DNA of 27,803 nt from Hymenopellis radicata. Taxonomy: Eukaryota; Basidiomycota; Agaricomycetes; Agaricales; Physalacriaceae. Made by a program: the position numbers and the translations under genes. The stretch spans positions 1 to 27,803 of the forward strand of contig JADNRX010000654.1 in NCBI GenBank assembly GCA_015501595.1. Direction: 5' to 3'. Under the pieces are notes generated by a model. The model saw only the letters and a list, made by a program, of their open reading frames with translations, made no database searches and was not told the DNA's origin. Positions 1 to 10,535 of this stretch are shown here, in pieces (the first letter of the stretch is position 1; the number at the start of each line of letters is the position of its first letter).

Positions 1-2330
1 GGATAAGATGTGTACGACTTTTGTCTTGCTTTGCTTTGCGGCAGTTCCAATGATTGTACCAATGATTTTCTCCATTCTCCTGTTTCTCGTTTGAATCGTA
101 CTCTGCTTTAGTACCCACTATCTCCTTTGGTGTAGCCTGGCCCAACTCCTCTTCGTTGCCTGTCCTCCACCAGCAAGGTCCCTCTCTCCTTCCATACCCG
201 ACTCGTCCTTTCACTCATCATTGCCTTTTCAGATCGATTCCTCTGCGTCCTGTTCTTCAGACTTACAGTCAACACGGCGGCGACCGGTGCTATCCCGCTT
301 CCTCTTCATGGTTGTCTACTGTTTGACTCTCCATGCAAGTGGGATAGCTCAACGGCTCTCATTCAGCGTGAGTCCTCCTCCTAAGATTTTTTTCAAATGT
401 TCGCACAGCATCCTCAATCTTTTCAACCAGTTCGTCCGTCGGGCATGCTCCCGTTCGTCGCATGGTACGTTTGATACTATCGTCTCAATCCGATGGCACG
501 GCCGTTAACCAGGTTAATTCCTGCTGGATGCTGCTTTTTGGTTCTCAGCTACCAATGCTGTCGCGTAGAAGTAGTCTTGTACTGCGTTGTTACGACACCA
601 TCGACCGTGGTCATGTATCTCAACAGTCTTGACTTGAATGGCTTTCCTTTAATTCATCTCACTATCTTTTTTGTGCTCTTCCAGTCCGAGTTTCTCCAGT
701 ATTGTTTCCTTTCCCTGCCCTGAGGCATCCTCTCACTTGCAGCTTGAATTAGTTGAGACATTCAACTTGAGCAAAAATTACGATGAATGTTCGAAGCGAT
801 TCGGTCTCCGTTGCAGGTGAGCTACGCGGCCACAATTTCGCACGACGCACTTGAAGCAGCTCGAATTCTGAGAGAATCAGACGTAGGCACTGTGGACAGG
901 CCGCCGTGACGACGGCGATGCGTATTGAACATTGTCAACAGGTTTGTTTCGAGCGTACTCACTCCGCCATTTACCGTGCCACAATGGCATCCTGCCCAAA
1001 GTATAATTGAAGGAAAAAGAACATATATGATGCTGCCAGCTGGCCAACGCAGTTCGGCGGACAACAGCTACACCATCCGACCGTGGACATGGACATCAAC
1101 TTGGGAGTATAGCTGGCGAGATTGTCTCGGTAGGTGAGGAGCACATTTATCGTCGAACAACCCTCATCAACGGTAAGTACTACCAGAAAAGACTCCTAAA
1201 ATTCCTTTAGCAACCGAAACAGAAGAAGAGTGAAAAAAAATGGATGGCCAATTTATGCAAACGGCGCATGACAGCTACACCATCCTACCGTGGACACGCA
1301 CATCAAAATGGGCTTGTGATAAGGAGGTGAGAGTATATTTTGCGGACAACGAGATGAGAAGCGCACGAGAAGATGTTTATGTATCGAGAGCAGTGAGTCA
1401 CTGAATAGATACGGAAAGAAGAAGCATAGTACGTCCCCCGGACGAGGAGAGTTGGAACGGAGGATACAGGGCTAGAGCGAGGAAGACGTCGGAGCGTGAA
1501 GCCCGATCGAGGGCTGAGATTGAGGAAAGCGTGTATGTTGAAGAATGAAGACGTGGGCCATCGAGAACGATACATGATGGACGATAAATCCTAGCCACCA
1601 AAGACGGACTACATCAAGGAAGCCATCAGGGGAAAAAGAGGTCTCAACAGGTCGTTCCTGATGCTATGCTCGGTGTGATAGCTGCTGCGCCATCCGACCT
1701 ACATAGAGTGGGAGACAAACAGGCATCAAGTCTCGTATCAGACAGTCAAGACGACAATAAAATCCTGACGTACATCATTGGACAGTAGCACGTCCGAAGG
1801 AGGATTCTGAGAGACGAATAAGCAGTGGTGAACCCCGATATAGAGAAAGAAGAGTTGGCGGAGTGGGAGATGGGTACTACTTGGCTTGCATTGATTCCTG
1901 AAGTCTCCGCGGCAAGTAACGCCACAAGGAAGTGATTCGTGAACGCTGCCCAAGTGGCCGCTGCTCACATACAAGATACCGCCCCGAGCCTTGGAGCTTG
2001 GAGCCTGGGACGACTCGGTCCAGTCGATATGTTTCCGCCAGGTTTCCGCGCGAGCTCCTGGCTGCCGGAGGAAATGATCTCGTCATAGACATCACCTGAG
2101 AATGTCCTGAGGCGACCAATCACTCATGAACGCGAGGAGAGAAAGTCGCGTATGACGTAAGCGGTCTTCTTCAAAACACTCATGTCGACACGCTAGGAAG
2201 CCCAAGCTCTCCGCATTCTCTCCCACGGGCATGTTCGATTCGAGCTCTGTTATGGACAGGCAGCCACGAGCGACAGGCGAAGACTAGTTGGGACGACAAC
2301 GGACGTAAGCACTTCCGTACGCTCTTCCGT
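1..2330. repeat. Gene-poor stretch with degenerate repeat fragments
   Basis: No coding gene can be supported here; open stretches are short and lack convincing splice-joined continuations. The recognisable content is a set of degenerate copies of the short tRNA-head-like motif that recurs through the window: plus-orientated at about 341-364 (GGGATAGCTCAACGGCT), inverted at about 1057-1085, 1270-1296 and 1678-1705 (reverse complement GTCGGATGGTGTAGCTGTT and relatives). A shorter motif with GAGCTACGCGGCCACA lies at about 817-835. The inverted copies at 1057 and 1270 also share flanking bases with the inverted module at 3.3-4.6 kb, so this is probably old repeat debris. Boundaries cannot be placed by eye. 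Confidence 0.4.
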
Positions 2331-2336
2331 TATATA
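2331..2336 (+). promoter_or_regulatory. TATA-like element
   Basis: TATATA lies 53 bp before the ATG at 2389, a normal fungal core-promoter spacing, with a CT-rich leader between. It is palindromic and could serve either strand. Only the spacing and composition support it. Confidence 0.25.
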
Positions 2337-2388
2337 GGCCAAGAGGACGCGCGCGCACCTCCTCCTCACTCCCGGATAAACGTCCCCT

Positions 2389-2637
2389 ATGGCCGTCATC
2401 GCGTGCGCCTCCCGTCTAGTCTTCCTATCCGCCCCGCATACCTGCGTCTTCGACTCCTTCACCAACGGCTTCGGTGTCCTCGCAGGCGTCCTCCTCGTAT
2501 TTTCTTCATTTTCCCTGGCTGCTTCTCGGTGGCGTGACCGCTTCCGACTAGCCTTTTGGTGGCCGTCTCCATCTCCATTTCAAGTGGCCAATGTCCGGGG
2601 TTTCGGTCCTTCAAACCGGTTGCACCGTTGTACCTAA
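2389..2637 (+). CDS. Possible small hypothetical protein (82 aa)
   Basis: I do not recognise this product. The open frame has 82 codons and starts MAVIACASRL. It is preceded by a TATATA and a CT-rich leader, and its first half uses mostly C- or G-ending codons (GCC, GTC, ATC, TCC, CTC), which is what makes it look coding. Residues of about 25-45 form a hydrophobic stretch that could be a membrane segment or signal anchor. The second half is rich in W, R, F and P and looks less protein-like, so the gene may be interrupted by an intron or be a chance open frame. No neighbour suggests a role. Confidence 0.18.
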   Translation: MAVIACASRLVFLSAPHTCVFDSFTNGFGVLAGVLLVFSSFSLAASRWRDRFRLAFWWPSPSPFQVANVRGFGPSNRLHRCT

Positions 2638-2639
2638 AA

Positions 2640-3320
2640 TAAACCATTCATGGGCATGCATCCTCACCCGTGTGACGGAAACTAAGCGAATGTCTTTGGT
2701 CAGGTCTTGAAGCTCGGATAGGCGTCTTGACGCTCGTTGCTCGAAATAATGGTAACCCACATATGGCCAGCTAGCTCAGTCGACTCGGGCTGCGCTGGAA
2801 TGTGTTGTTGACAATGTTTGCAGACTCTAAGCCTTTTTATATGAGCTTCCTATTTCTTGTCTCTACACGCTTCTTCGTGTGTTAATCATGGCCCCGGTGT
2901 GTACCTGACTCTACCTGGCAGTCTTTGAGTGCATGCAACTGTGATACGGTGTTGTGGATGCATAGCCTAGCGGCTTCTCCGTACCGCATGATCTCCATGA
3001 AGCTTACCTTTTTTAACTGTTGTTGTGTTCGTAACACGACGGTCGCGGGCCGTAACAACTACCGGCACAGAGGAGAACAGGGCAAAGTTGTGACAGCACG
3101 ACGCAACATCACCCTGTTTTGTTGACGAAGCTCTACACCCTTCAAAGACCGCGCAACCTGTGTATCCCACTCCAAGTTTCTCTCTAAGCGGCCATCAGGT
3201 CATTTTCGACGGGGGTGCCGATATCCCGATGGCAAAAGATTTGCGGTCACCGGAACATAATGCGCTTTCATTTTGATGGTAGCTTGATGAACAATAGACG
3301 CGGTGGACACAACTCTTTGG
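2640..3320. other. Unassigned intergenic sequence
   Basis: No gene or clear element is visible. A TTTTTATATG stretch at 2834-2843 followed 45 bp later by ATG (2888) resembles a fungal core promoter, but the frame stops after a few codons and no intron rescues it. Confidence 0.3.
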
Positions 3321-3324
3321 AGAG

Positions 3325-4617
3325 ACGCCGGGGCGTGTCGGATGGCCTTAGCTCCACTAGCTCCTCCGCCATACAGAATGCGAGGCGGCATCCTCTTCCT
3401 CCTGTGAGGTGCTCTTCTACAAGCGACTTCCTCCTGTCACTCGTCCTTCGACGTGCTACTCCCGGAAGACGTCCTCCTCGCCGACCTGTATCGTGAGGCT
3501 CGGTGGCGAGGTGGTGAGGTTGTTGCCCGGATGAGCTGGCTGACTCGGCTCAGGAGGGATACGAGTTGAAGACGGCGAAGATGAAGTTGTGTTCGTAGCG
3601 AAGGGCAAAGAAGGAAGAAGACGGCCACATCGTGGAGGTGAGGAATAGCGAGCCGCGAGGACTTGTTCAAGGGGATTGCACGTATTCTCAGTCAGGTTGC
3701 GAGGCGTAAAAAGCAGAAAAAACTCATGGCACAACCAATAGAATGGCCAGACACGATGAGCTATCTGGGCATACAAGCGAGCACGAACGAGGCAGTTTGA
3801 CTCAAGTAGACTGGTCGCGTCATTGCAAAAATTGACATCCAGAGCGAACGTAAACGGGTGGTAACGGCTACGCCATCCGACCGTGAGCATGGATGTTGAT
3901 ATGGGATTATGTGGGCCGGGACCTGCCAGGACTTGCATGAACAATGATGCCATGTGTCGGTCTCGACCTCAAATCCAAGTTGGGCGAAGAGAAGACGTAC
4001 TGTGACGGTTCTGTATTCGAGGATGAGTCCAAGACAGGCAAGTGTGGACTGGGAGGAGAACGACGGAGGAAGATGGTACATGTTGCAGAAGGAGATAAAG
4101 GTTGAAGGAGACAAGCAGAGAAGAAGCCCAGTGAGAAGGAATGCTGAAGAGGAGCCCGCCTCGACCAGGAACGCACAACAAAGGAGATAGCTATCGACAA
4201 GAGGGTGACGCGAGGTATGCATTGGAAACAAAAATGATGACCTCAACTTCCTACTGCTAGGTAGAGTAGCCACTGTGCTATCCGGCCTGCATCATAGGCA
4301 ATCGGGAGGAGAATAAGAGACGTCCATTTCAAGTTCAGAGAAGCGGTGATATGCGGGGGAAGAAGTCGACGTTGCGCACGCTGAATATCCTAGCTCATAT
4401 CCTAGTCTCCGGAATGTAGTATGTCTAAAACTGAAAAGCCCACGGTGCGCGCTCAAAAGACAGGTCCGAATTCCGTCGTTCAGCGCTCAGCAGCCGGTTC
4501 TTCGCCCAAGTACTCCAATAAGCCGGTGTTGGTCATCCCGCCGCCAAATGCCCGTAGGTAGTTCCCCGCCGTATTCGACCGAATTCTTCAGCACTCCGCT
4601 GACCTAGCCGCCATCAT
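3325..4617 (-). repeat. Inverted copy of composite-repeat module B
   Basis: Read on the minus strand this follows, block by block, the middle part of the direct repeats at about 19.98-21.2 kb and 23.92-25.1 kb. Shared landmarks in order are GATGGCGGCTAG at the start, CGGCGGGATGACCAAC, CTTATTGGAGTACTTG, a first tRNA-head-like motif (reverse complement at 4266-4292), CTTCTCACTGGGCTTCTTC, a second motif (reverse complement at 3866-3892), GTCTACTTGAGTCAAAC, ACTGAGAATACGTGCAATCC and GAGGAGGACGTCTTCC. Long open stretches on this strand (for example 3456-3953) are partly shared with the other copies, but indels break the frame between copies, so I treat them as non-coding. The copy stops 65 bp short of the tRNA-Asp gene. 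Confidence 0.75.
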
Positions 4618-4682
4618 GGGCACAAGGTGAGAGGAAGACGTGCGACGTGACGTAACATCACTCTTCTTAACCTAAATTCACC

Positions 4683-4779
4683 TCTTTGGTAGTATATCGG
4701 TTAGTACACGCGCCTGTCATAAAGGCATCCTGGCGCACTATAAACGCGCGAAAGCTGGGTTCGACTCCCAGCCAGAGAG
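4683..4779 (+). tRNA. tRNA-Asp(GTC): tRNA-Asp (GTC) with 25-nt intron
   Basis: The cloverleaf is complete. The acceptor strands TCTTTGG (4683-4689) and CCAGAGA (4772-4778) pair throughout with one T-G wobble. The D arm contains TAGTATATCGGTTAGTAC. The anticodon stem is CGCGC/GCGCG and the T arm CTGGG-TTCGACT-CCCAG. The anticodon is GTC at 4716-4718. An intron of 25 nt (4720-4744) sits one base 3' of the anticodon, the canonical nuclear tRNA intron position; removing it restores the loop CTGTCAC, as expected for tRNA-Asp. The discriminator base is G (4779), normal for Asp. A near-identical gene with an unrelated intron is at 26708-26805 on the other strand. Confidence 0.95.
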
Positions 4780-4796
4780 TTGGTCGACGTCCCACC

Positions 4797-4801
4797 TTTT
4801 T
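4797..4801 (+). terminator. Pol III T-run terminator
   Basis: Five Ts follow the tRNA-Asp 3' end by 17 bp, the usual form of an RNA polymerase III stop. Confidence 0.7.
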
Positions 4802-5225
4802 GTAACTTATAAGTTTTGAAGACGCGCATTCCGCTGTGCTGTGAGCACTGAGCCTACAGCTGTGTTGCTATACATCTGGACTTGACGCACAGTCATTTTC
4901 GCGCAGAAACCACCATCCACGTGAGTGAACTCGTGCGCTGATGAAGATACCCTCAGCGAGATGGGAAGGAGCGCGACGAGGCCATGGAGCTCGGCGAGGC
5001 TTGGCGGCATCCAGCTGGACGTTCGAGATTGATATGTCCGACGCTCACATCTAATGCCACGACGCGTCTGAATGTGCCTCTTCGACTTCTTCCCGGGCCC
5101 ATGTGCCAAGGTGATCAACATTGTCTGAGGCTCCTCTCTATCCCTTCGTCCTCTTCTCCCTCCGACTATAACGAGAAGCAGATGTAAGCCTCTCTTCTTT
5201 GGTTGTCTTCCAGTTGAGCTGCTAA
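4802..5225. other. Unassigned sequence downstream of tRNA-Asp
   Basis: A 165-codon stretch without stops exists on the minus strand (4807-5304), but its product is not recognisable, it has no promoter or splice context, and its upstream end lies inside a repeat fragment. I see nothing else. Confidence 0.3.
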
Positions 5226-5750
5226 CCCAAGCTCTCGTGATACGGCCAGATGCCTCATTGGGTCCGGCTAGTACTCTATATGCAACGGAGGATTTTTTTT
5301 GCATCGTTTAGAATCTGACTTGACAAGTAGCAGGACATGCGATGTGGCATTGTGGCCGTTTAGCTGACATGTTAAACTGCTGACTTGCGGTATGCCTATG
5401 AAGGTTGGATATTGTTTTGTTTACTCTTGACGGTTTGAGGAGGCAGCACACTGAGCCTATTGAATGGATTTTGCAGTTTTGCATTGGCAAGCCCTTGCCT
5501 TTATCTGCGCTACCGGTTCGTCATCACCCAGCATCCTCATCTCACTCCGCACCTCTTTGCACACCCTCCCTGAGCCTCAAGTCAGCATCACGTGCCGGCG
5601 TTCCTTGGCTACAGCATTGGTAACACTCTACATACCATGCGGGTCGGATAGTGTAGTGGCTGTCCCACCGAGCAATGCTCGTGCAAGCACCAACCATTTT
5701 TGCAGTCTGATCATATTTCCTTCCATTTGCAGGTGAATAGGTATCCATCT
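5226..5750 (+). repeat. Fragment of composite-repeat module C
   Basis: It begins with CAAGCTCTCGTGATACGGCC and AGATGCCTCATTGGG, matching the start of module C at about 16.21 kb and 25.34 kb. It continues with TGTGGCCGTTTAGCTGACAT at 5351, a variant of the hairpin motif, and a tRNA-head-like motif at 5644-5672 (GTCGGATAGTGTAGTGGCTG), nearly the same as the copy at 18030. Intervening sequence is diverged and shortened. Confidence 0.6.
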
Positions 5751-6360
5751 TCCGCCCGCATCGCTAGCGTATATTTCTGCTCATGTATTGAAGCCTGCCG
5801 CTACGGTTAGGTGAGCCGCTCATTACCGTTTAGCAGACGCAGTCCGCGTACTTTTTTTGGCAGAGTCATTCTCGTTCAGGCTGCTGACCTCAACGAGACC
5901 GAATAGACTCTCCTGTAGTCACATACCTTGGCATCGGTCTTGGCCCGAACATTCTGCTTAATCTTCTCGCTTCACATTTTATTGTTCGGTTTCTCGTTTA
6001 TGCTGACATCAATCAGGAGTAGCGATGAGCAAAAATCCAGGATAGGTGGTGATTATTTGGCCTTGCAACAGGGTGAGCTATGCGGCCACAGTCCATTGCT
6101 ATTGAAATCAACTTCCAAGGGGAGCTGGCGTCCAGTCTAGTATTAGCCAGAGCGATGGGGCATCCAGCCATATGGGATTTGATTCGCGTAGTGCGTGGGA
6201 TTGTCCTGGATAGAGGGTCGAAGAAGACAACATCACTGAAGACCAATACGCAAGTTTACACCGAAAACCGCATGCCTCAAATTGTTGCCTCTACTTCGAT
6301 GGCCGAAGGGACAGACGCCGAGCTCTCGAAGGTAAAGAACGACGTACCGGGGAAAAGGAA
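5751..6360. other. Unassigned sequence with minor repeat traces
   Basis: No supported gene. A short trace at about 6071-6091 (GGTGAGCTATGCGGCCACAG) is similar to one at 814-835. A plus-strand open stretch at 6080-6445 overlaps the end of the minus-strand gene below and is probably incidental. Confidence 0.3.
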
Positions 6361-7112
6361 TTACGGACTGGGAGGACGCGGTGAGCAGTGTAACTGTGTA
6401 AATGACGCAGGCTGCGGAGTAACAAGTGTATTCGTGCGCGACTGAACATGTACCACAGAGTAAACGACCTTAGAAACTCGTTGTACTCCGAATGTATGTA
6501 AAGTGGACTAGGAAGTGATTGAGTAAGGCCTGAGAAAAGCAACAACACGCTTACATGCGCCTCCCGATTCACGATGGGTAGTTCCGATGATTGCAAAAAA
6601 GGCTGTATCAATTGTTCTAGTGCGGCTATTCGCGCATCATTTGCTATCCTCTCGTCGCGTTCTCGCCGTCGTTCTTGACTAGAGGTAGTAGCGTCCTCAA
6701 CTCGCTGGGTCAGTCCGTCTGTGTCGCATTCATGACACCCACTTGTCCTCCTTTGTCGCATCAGAATGCGGTTCGCCTCGTCCTATATCACGAGGTACCG
6801 TTGCAGGGAATAGTGGAATGCTTAAAGGAAGGAAAAGTATGACGGAGGCGCGCCGCGGTAACATAACATGTAGATATATTCGAGGACAAGCAGATATACA
6901 CCCTGATAACTCGTCGCAACTCCTGTAGAGTATGGGCTAGAAAGAAGTGTCAACAAAATCGCTGGAAAAAGAGCAATGTGCATACCTGGGCCTAATGTCC
7001 TCCTTCGACGTTGTTGTCCGCAATGATCCACATACCCTCCTTGGCCCAAAGCAATATCATCGTCGACGAGCAGAAGTGTCTCCCTCAGTGCGTTGGGCTC
7101 GCTGACATTCAT
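6361..7112 (-). CDS. Hypothetical protein, four exons, 178 aa
   Basis: I do not recognise a family. Four exons can be joined with consensus splice sites and no stop: 7112-6986, 6936-6902, 6782-6555 and 6507-6361 (537 nt in all). The donors are GTATGC, GTGTAT and GTAAGC, all acceptors are TAG, and the last intron (47 nt) has a good branch site, TACTCAAT. The product starts MNVSEPNALRETLLLVDDD and has an arginine-rich patch near residue 36. Residues of about 85-115 are strongly charged and likely form a coiled coil (QERRRERDERIANDARIAAL). No signal peptide or membrane segment is seen. The second intron (119 nt) is longer than its neighbours, so that join and the last exon are the weakest parts. 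Such acidic and basic coiled-coil proteins are common among agaric orphan or transposon-linked genes, but that is only a guess. Confidence 0.42.
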
Positions 7113-7560
7113 GACGCGACCGATTACCGATTGTCCGAGTCTTCCTATCTCATTGCGTTTCTCGGTGTTTGTGGTCGTCCGTTTGTCCCTTCGCTAACGT
7201 CGACACTGTTTATTTCTTGATGCAATCGTGTGCCCAGCTAGTACCGCGTCGTATCTCGGTTTGAATTGCTCGCCAGGAAGGTTTGAGAGTACCGGGCGTA
7301 GAGGGATGATGAGGGCCAAAAGAAGGAATATTGCTGTCGGAGTTTGAAACGGAGCCACCTCGATCCTCTACACGAGACAAGGCGTCTTCCTGCGATACTG
7401 CTCAACTAGTTGCGCCCCGGTTTCGCGTTCCGCCTATTGCATTAGTCGTAACCCGAGAGCCCCCACGAGGGACACCGAAACGCCGTGAATTCGCACCTAC
7501 CTTAACTTGTGCTGCTTTGACGACTCATTGATATCGATGTTAACGTTGTGCTCAGCTGAC
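7113..7560 (+). repeat. Short fragment related to repeat module A
   Basis: At 7260-7350 the order TTGAATTGCTCGCCAG, GGATGATGAGGG, CGGAGTTTGAAA recurs as in module A at about 15893-15970 and 23733-23820. The flanks on both sides show little or no similarity, so this is a small relic. Nothing else is recognisable from 7113 to 7560. Confidence 0.5.
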
Positions 7561-7664
7561 AGTCATAGACGAATAAAATGGCTAAAAATAGCTGCGATGT
7601 TGCTTTGTGCCCTTACAGGTAAGATCTCTTATTCGTTTTCTGTGCCATGAATCGAGTGCTCAGT

Positions 7665-7812
7665 TATTCAGAAGAATGGGGGTGCCGCCCGAAAGCTCCT
7701 AACGTGAGGCGCTGGCGCGTGACGGGAGGCTCGTCTTCTTCGGGGACCAAGGTCTCGTCTTGATCGTTGACCTCGTCGTCGTAGTCGTGGAGGTGCTTCC
7801 ATGCGATGTACC
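7665..7812 (-). pseudogene. Isolated C-terminal exon fragment
   Basis: On the minus strand an open frame ends at TAA (7667-7665) and encodes about 48 residues containing YIAWKHLHDYDDEVNDQDE and ending GRHPHSSE. The composition (acidic, with W, H and Y) and C-rich third positions suggest real coding ancestry, perhaps the cytoplasmic tail of a membrane protein. A TAA stop lies immediately upstream in the same frame and no splice acceptor is available in between. This is therefore a truncated remnant rather than a working exon. I cannot name the parent gene. Confidence 0.25.
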
Positions 7813-7952
7813 GGGGAGGTTATTAATCCCAATTGACAATACCTACAAGTCACACTGCTATGGTAGAGTGTGGTAGTGGGCTCATTCATGACCCGACTAA
7901 CGACAAGTTGAGATCGGTTCTTGATATGGAACGTCGCGTAAGGCTCTGAGTG

Positions 7953-7959
7953 TTTAAAA
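7953..7959 (+). promoter_or_regulatory. TATA-like element of the oxalate decarboxylase gene
   Basis: TTTAAAA lies 44 bp upstream of the ATG at 8003, with a short leader ending CTTCGACC before the start codon. Position and sequence fit a fungal core promoter. Confidence 0.5.
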
Positions 7960-8002
7960 GGCGTCTAAACTACATCAGTACCACACTTGTGTCTCTTCGA
8001 CC

Positions 8003-10173
8003 ATGTTTGCTCTTGGACTCGTCAATCTCGTTCTTCTAGCGAGGCTCGCCTACTGTGCACCCGCCGCCAGCTCTGATGTCGCATCTGCGCCGGCTTCAGC
8101 ATCGTTGGCCTCGGCCTCAGACACGGTAGTCGCTTCCTCGACCGACTCTGCACCAAAGTCGACCGCGACGGTTCCATTTACGAGCACCGACCCGAACTTG
8201 CCGCTTTGGAACGAGGATAGCGATCCTTCCATTGTCCAACCGATACGCGGGGGCCTCGGTTCCAAGATCATGGGTCCTGACAATATACCTATCGATCTAC
8301 AGAACCCAGACTTGCTGGCGCCGCCTACTACCGACTCAGGAACTGTGTACGTTCCAATCCTTCTCTGTCTTCGTGACTAACGGGCTCTTCTATAGTAAAA
8401 ACGCCAAATGGCCCTTCAGTTTCAGTCACAACCGCCTCCAGACTGGTGGTTGGGCCCGACAAGAGAACAGTAAGTCTTTGTATTAGACATGAGACCTCCT
8501 TCTCATCTCTTATTCAGTTGGGGTTATGCCCATCGCAACTGGTTGGTCACACCTAATCCTTTTGCACCCTCTTCTAAGACTTCGTAGCAATGGCTAGTGT
8601 CAACATGCGCCTTGAACCTGGTGCAGTTCGGTAAGTCCGATCAAGGTTGGGTCAATGTCATGCTAATATCTTCTTCAGTGAGCTTCATTGGCACAAAACA
8701 TCAGAGGTAATGTTCCTTTCCCGCGATTTCCGCCACTGCTGATCTTTCTTAGTGGGCGTACGTCTTGAAAGTGAGTCACAAAATCTGATCACTCTACGTG
8801 TTCCGAATTCTGCATGCTAGGGAACGACTCAAGTGACCGCGGTTGATTCTGAGGGGCGCAACTTCCTCGGCAATGTGGTCAGTACTGGGTAGACGTCCCC
8901 CTTCCAGATTCAATGACACTCTGTTAGGGCCCAGGAGATCTTTGGTTCTTCCCCCCCGGTGTTCCTCATTCCTTGCAAGCAACTGGCGACGATCCGGATG
9001 GTTCTGAATTCATTCTTGTAAGTCTTCCTCCCTCCCTCTACCCTCTCTTCTAACGTGACATCAGGTCTTTGACGATGGAGACTTCAGCGAGGATTCGACT
9101 TTCTTGGTAGGCTTCCATTTCTCCTACATGGTTGTATATGATCTTGAATTTCAAACTTAGTTGACAGATTGGTTAGCACATGTCCCAGCAGAAGGTAGCG
9201 GTCTCGTATGCTCGACGCGCAAGAGTACTCATAGCCTCGCAGTCATCCAAAAGAATTTCCAGGCCGCCAATCCTCAAGCATTTGCGCATATTCCTGATAA
9301 GGAGCTGTATATTTTCCCTGCTGGTTCGCTTCCTCGTATTTCTGTGGCGCAGCATGTTGAAAACTTTGTGCAGACGTTCCTTCCGATGACGCGAAAGCTC
9401 CCGACAGTCCACAAGGCACCGTTCCGGACTCGTATACGTTTGCCTTGTCTCAGGTCAAGCCTACGCAGTTGTCCGGTGGCTCCGTCAGGATAGTCGATTC
9501 TACTACATTCAAAATCTCGAACACCATCGCCGCTGCCGAAGTCACCGTTGAACCGGGTGCCATTAGGTTTGTTATAGCGACTTTCTCTCTCTTGTTCCGA
9601 TCGTTGCTTGATACGCTATTGGCTAGGGAGCTTCACTGGCACCCTACCATGGATGAGTGGAGCTTCTTCCTGTGAGCAGCTCATTCTCTTCGCGATGTTG
9701 TATGACCCTGATTGTACCCGCTCATTCTAGCGAGGGTGAAGGACGCGTGACTATCTTCGCCTCCCAAGGTACAGCTAGGACCTTCAATTATCAACCTGGC
9801 GATATTGGTCAGTGGATTTTATTTACGAAGCGGCACACACTTACCTTCTGTGAATAGGCTACGTACCTACTGCTATGGGTATGCCCTCGTTCCTTTCGTC
9901 GAAGCTTTTCTCAACGAGTATTTCAGGCCACTACGTCGAAAACACAGGAAATTCAACTTTGAGATTCTTGGAAATCTTCAACACAGATCGCTTCCAGGAC
10001 ATCAGCCTCAACCAGGTAAAACGAACTGTTCGCAATCGTGCTGTTCCCGCTAATGTGATTGGCAGTGGCTTGCCTTGACGCCGCCCGAACTCGTCAAGGC
10101 GCACCTTGGCCTCGATGATGATACAATCGCTCACCTATCCAAGACTAAACCTACGGTGATGGGACCTGCTTGA
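8003..10173 (+). CDS. Secreted oxalate decarboxylase (bicupin), 455 aa
   Basis: It converts oxalate to formate and CO2 using manganese, outside the cell. Seventeen exons: 8003-8346, 8396-8469, 8518-8541, 8588-8630, 8679-8706, 8753-8770, 8821-8877, 8928-9017, 9065-9106, 9161-9194, 9243-9323, 9374-9566, 9627-9671, 9731-9807, 9858-9878, 9927-10015, 10066-10173. They join to 1368 nt without a stop. Residues 1-19 are a signal peptide, followed by an Ala/Ser-rich propeptide-like stretch to about 65. Cupin 1 has the metal ligands H165-W-H167, E171 and H210; cupin 2 has H346-W-H348, E353 and H392. The loop S234-E-D-S-T238 corresponds to the SENST lid of bacterial OxdC, whose Glu favours decarboxylase over oxidase activity. 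All introns are 46-60 nt. The gene converges on the GH92 gene. The family call is firm; individual splice choices such as 9324-9373 rest on restoring the family sequence. Confidence 0.93.
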
Positions 10174-10535
10174 GAACACCGATCCACGGGCTATTGTTGC
10201 AGAACTGAATGGTTTTATCGTAACGTACTTCACGAAGCTATGTGTGCACTTATCATTTGTAGAGGACCCGGAGGTGTAATACTACGACGACGACTATGTA
10301 TGGCCTGGAACTCGCCGTGTTGGAACCCTGTCTGCTCACTTCAACCTTGTCGCATCATGAAGGTCAGGAAATGCGGACACCTGAACTCTGGTATCCCTCC
10401 GATATCGTCGAGCCTCAGAGCACCATATCCATCTGCAAGACGACCAACGCGCCCATGATCTCTCTTGTACCTCGTGATTGCGCATCTTCAAGCCGCTGAG
10501 TCTTCCGTCGAAGATTCTCACACTTTAGTGGGCCC
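10174..10535. other. Intergenic region between convergent genes
   Basis: This is the 3' side of the oxalate decarboxylase gene. An open plus-strand stretch (10296-10499) includes a plausible peptide (TPELWYPSDIVEPQ) but has no start context, no splice partners and no recognisable family. No clear polyadenylation signal is visible. Confidence 0.3.

Noticed and set aside
2800..2900. TATA-like stretch followed by a possible solo LTR end (TTAATCA, then TGGCCCC as a primer-binding site) or a short gene start
   Set aside because: No second LTR, no Gag or Pol frame downstream, and the primer-like bases do not fit a usual tRNA end; the ATG at 2888 stops after a few codons.
3456..3953. 165-codon open frame on the minus strand, partly shared with 20721-21242
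   Set aside because: Both lie in module B; copies differ by indels that are not multiples of three and the third copy is broken, so coding is unlikely.
4807..5304. 165-codon open frame on the minus strand next to tRNA-Asp
   Set aside because: Runs into a repeat fragment at one end, no recognised family, no promoter or introns.
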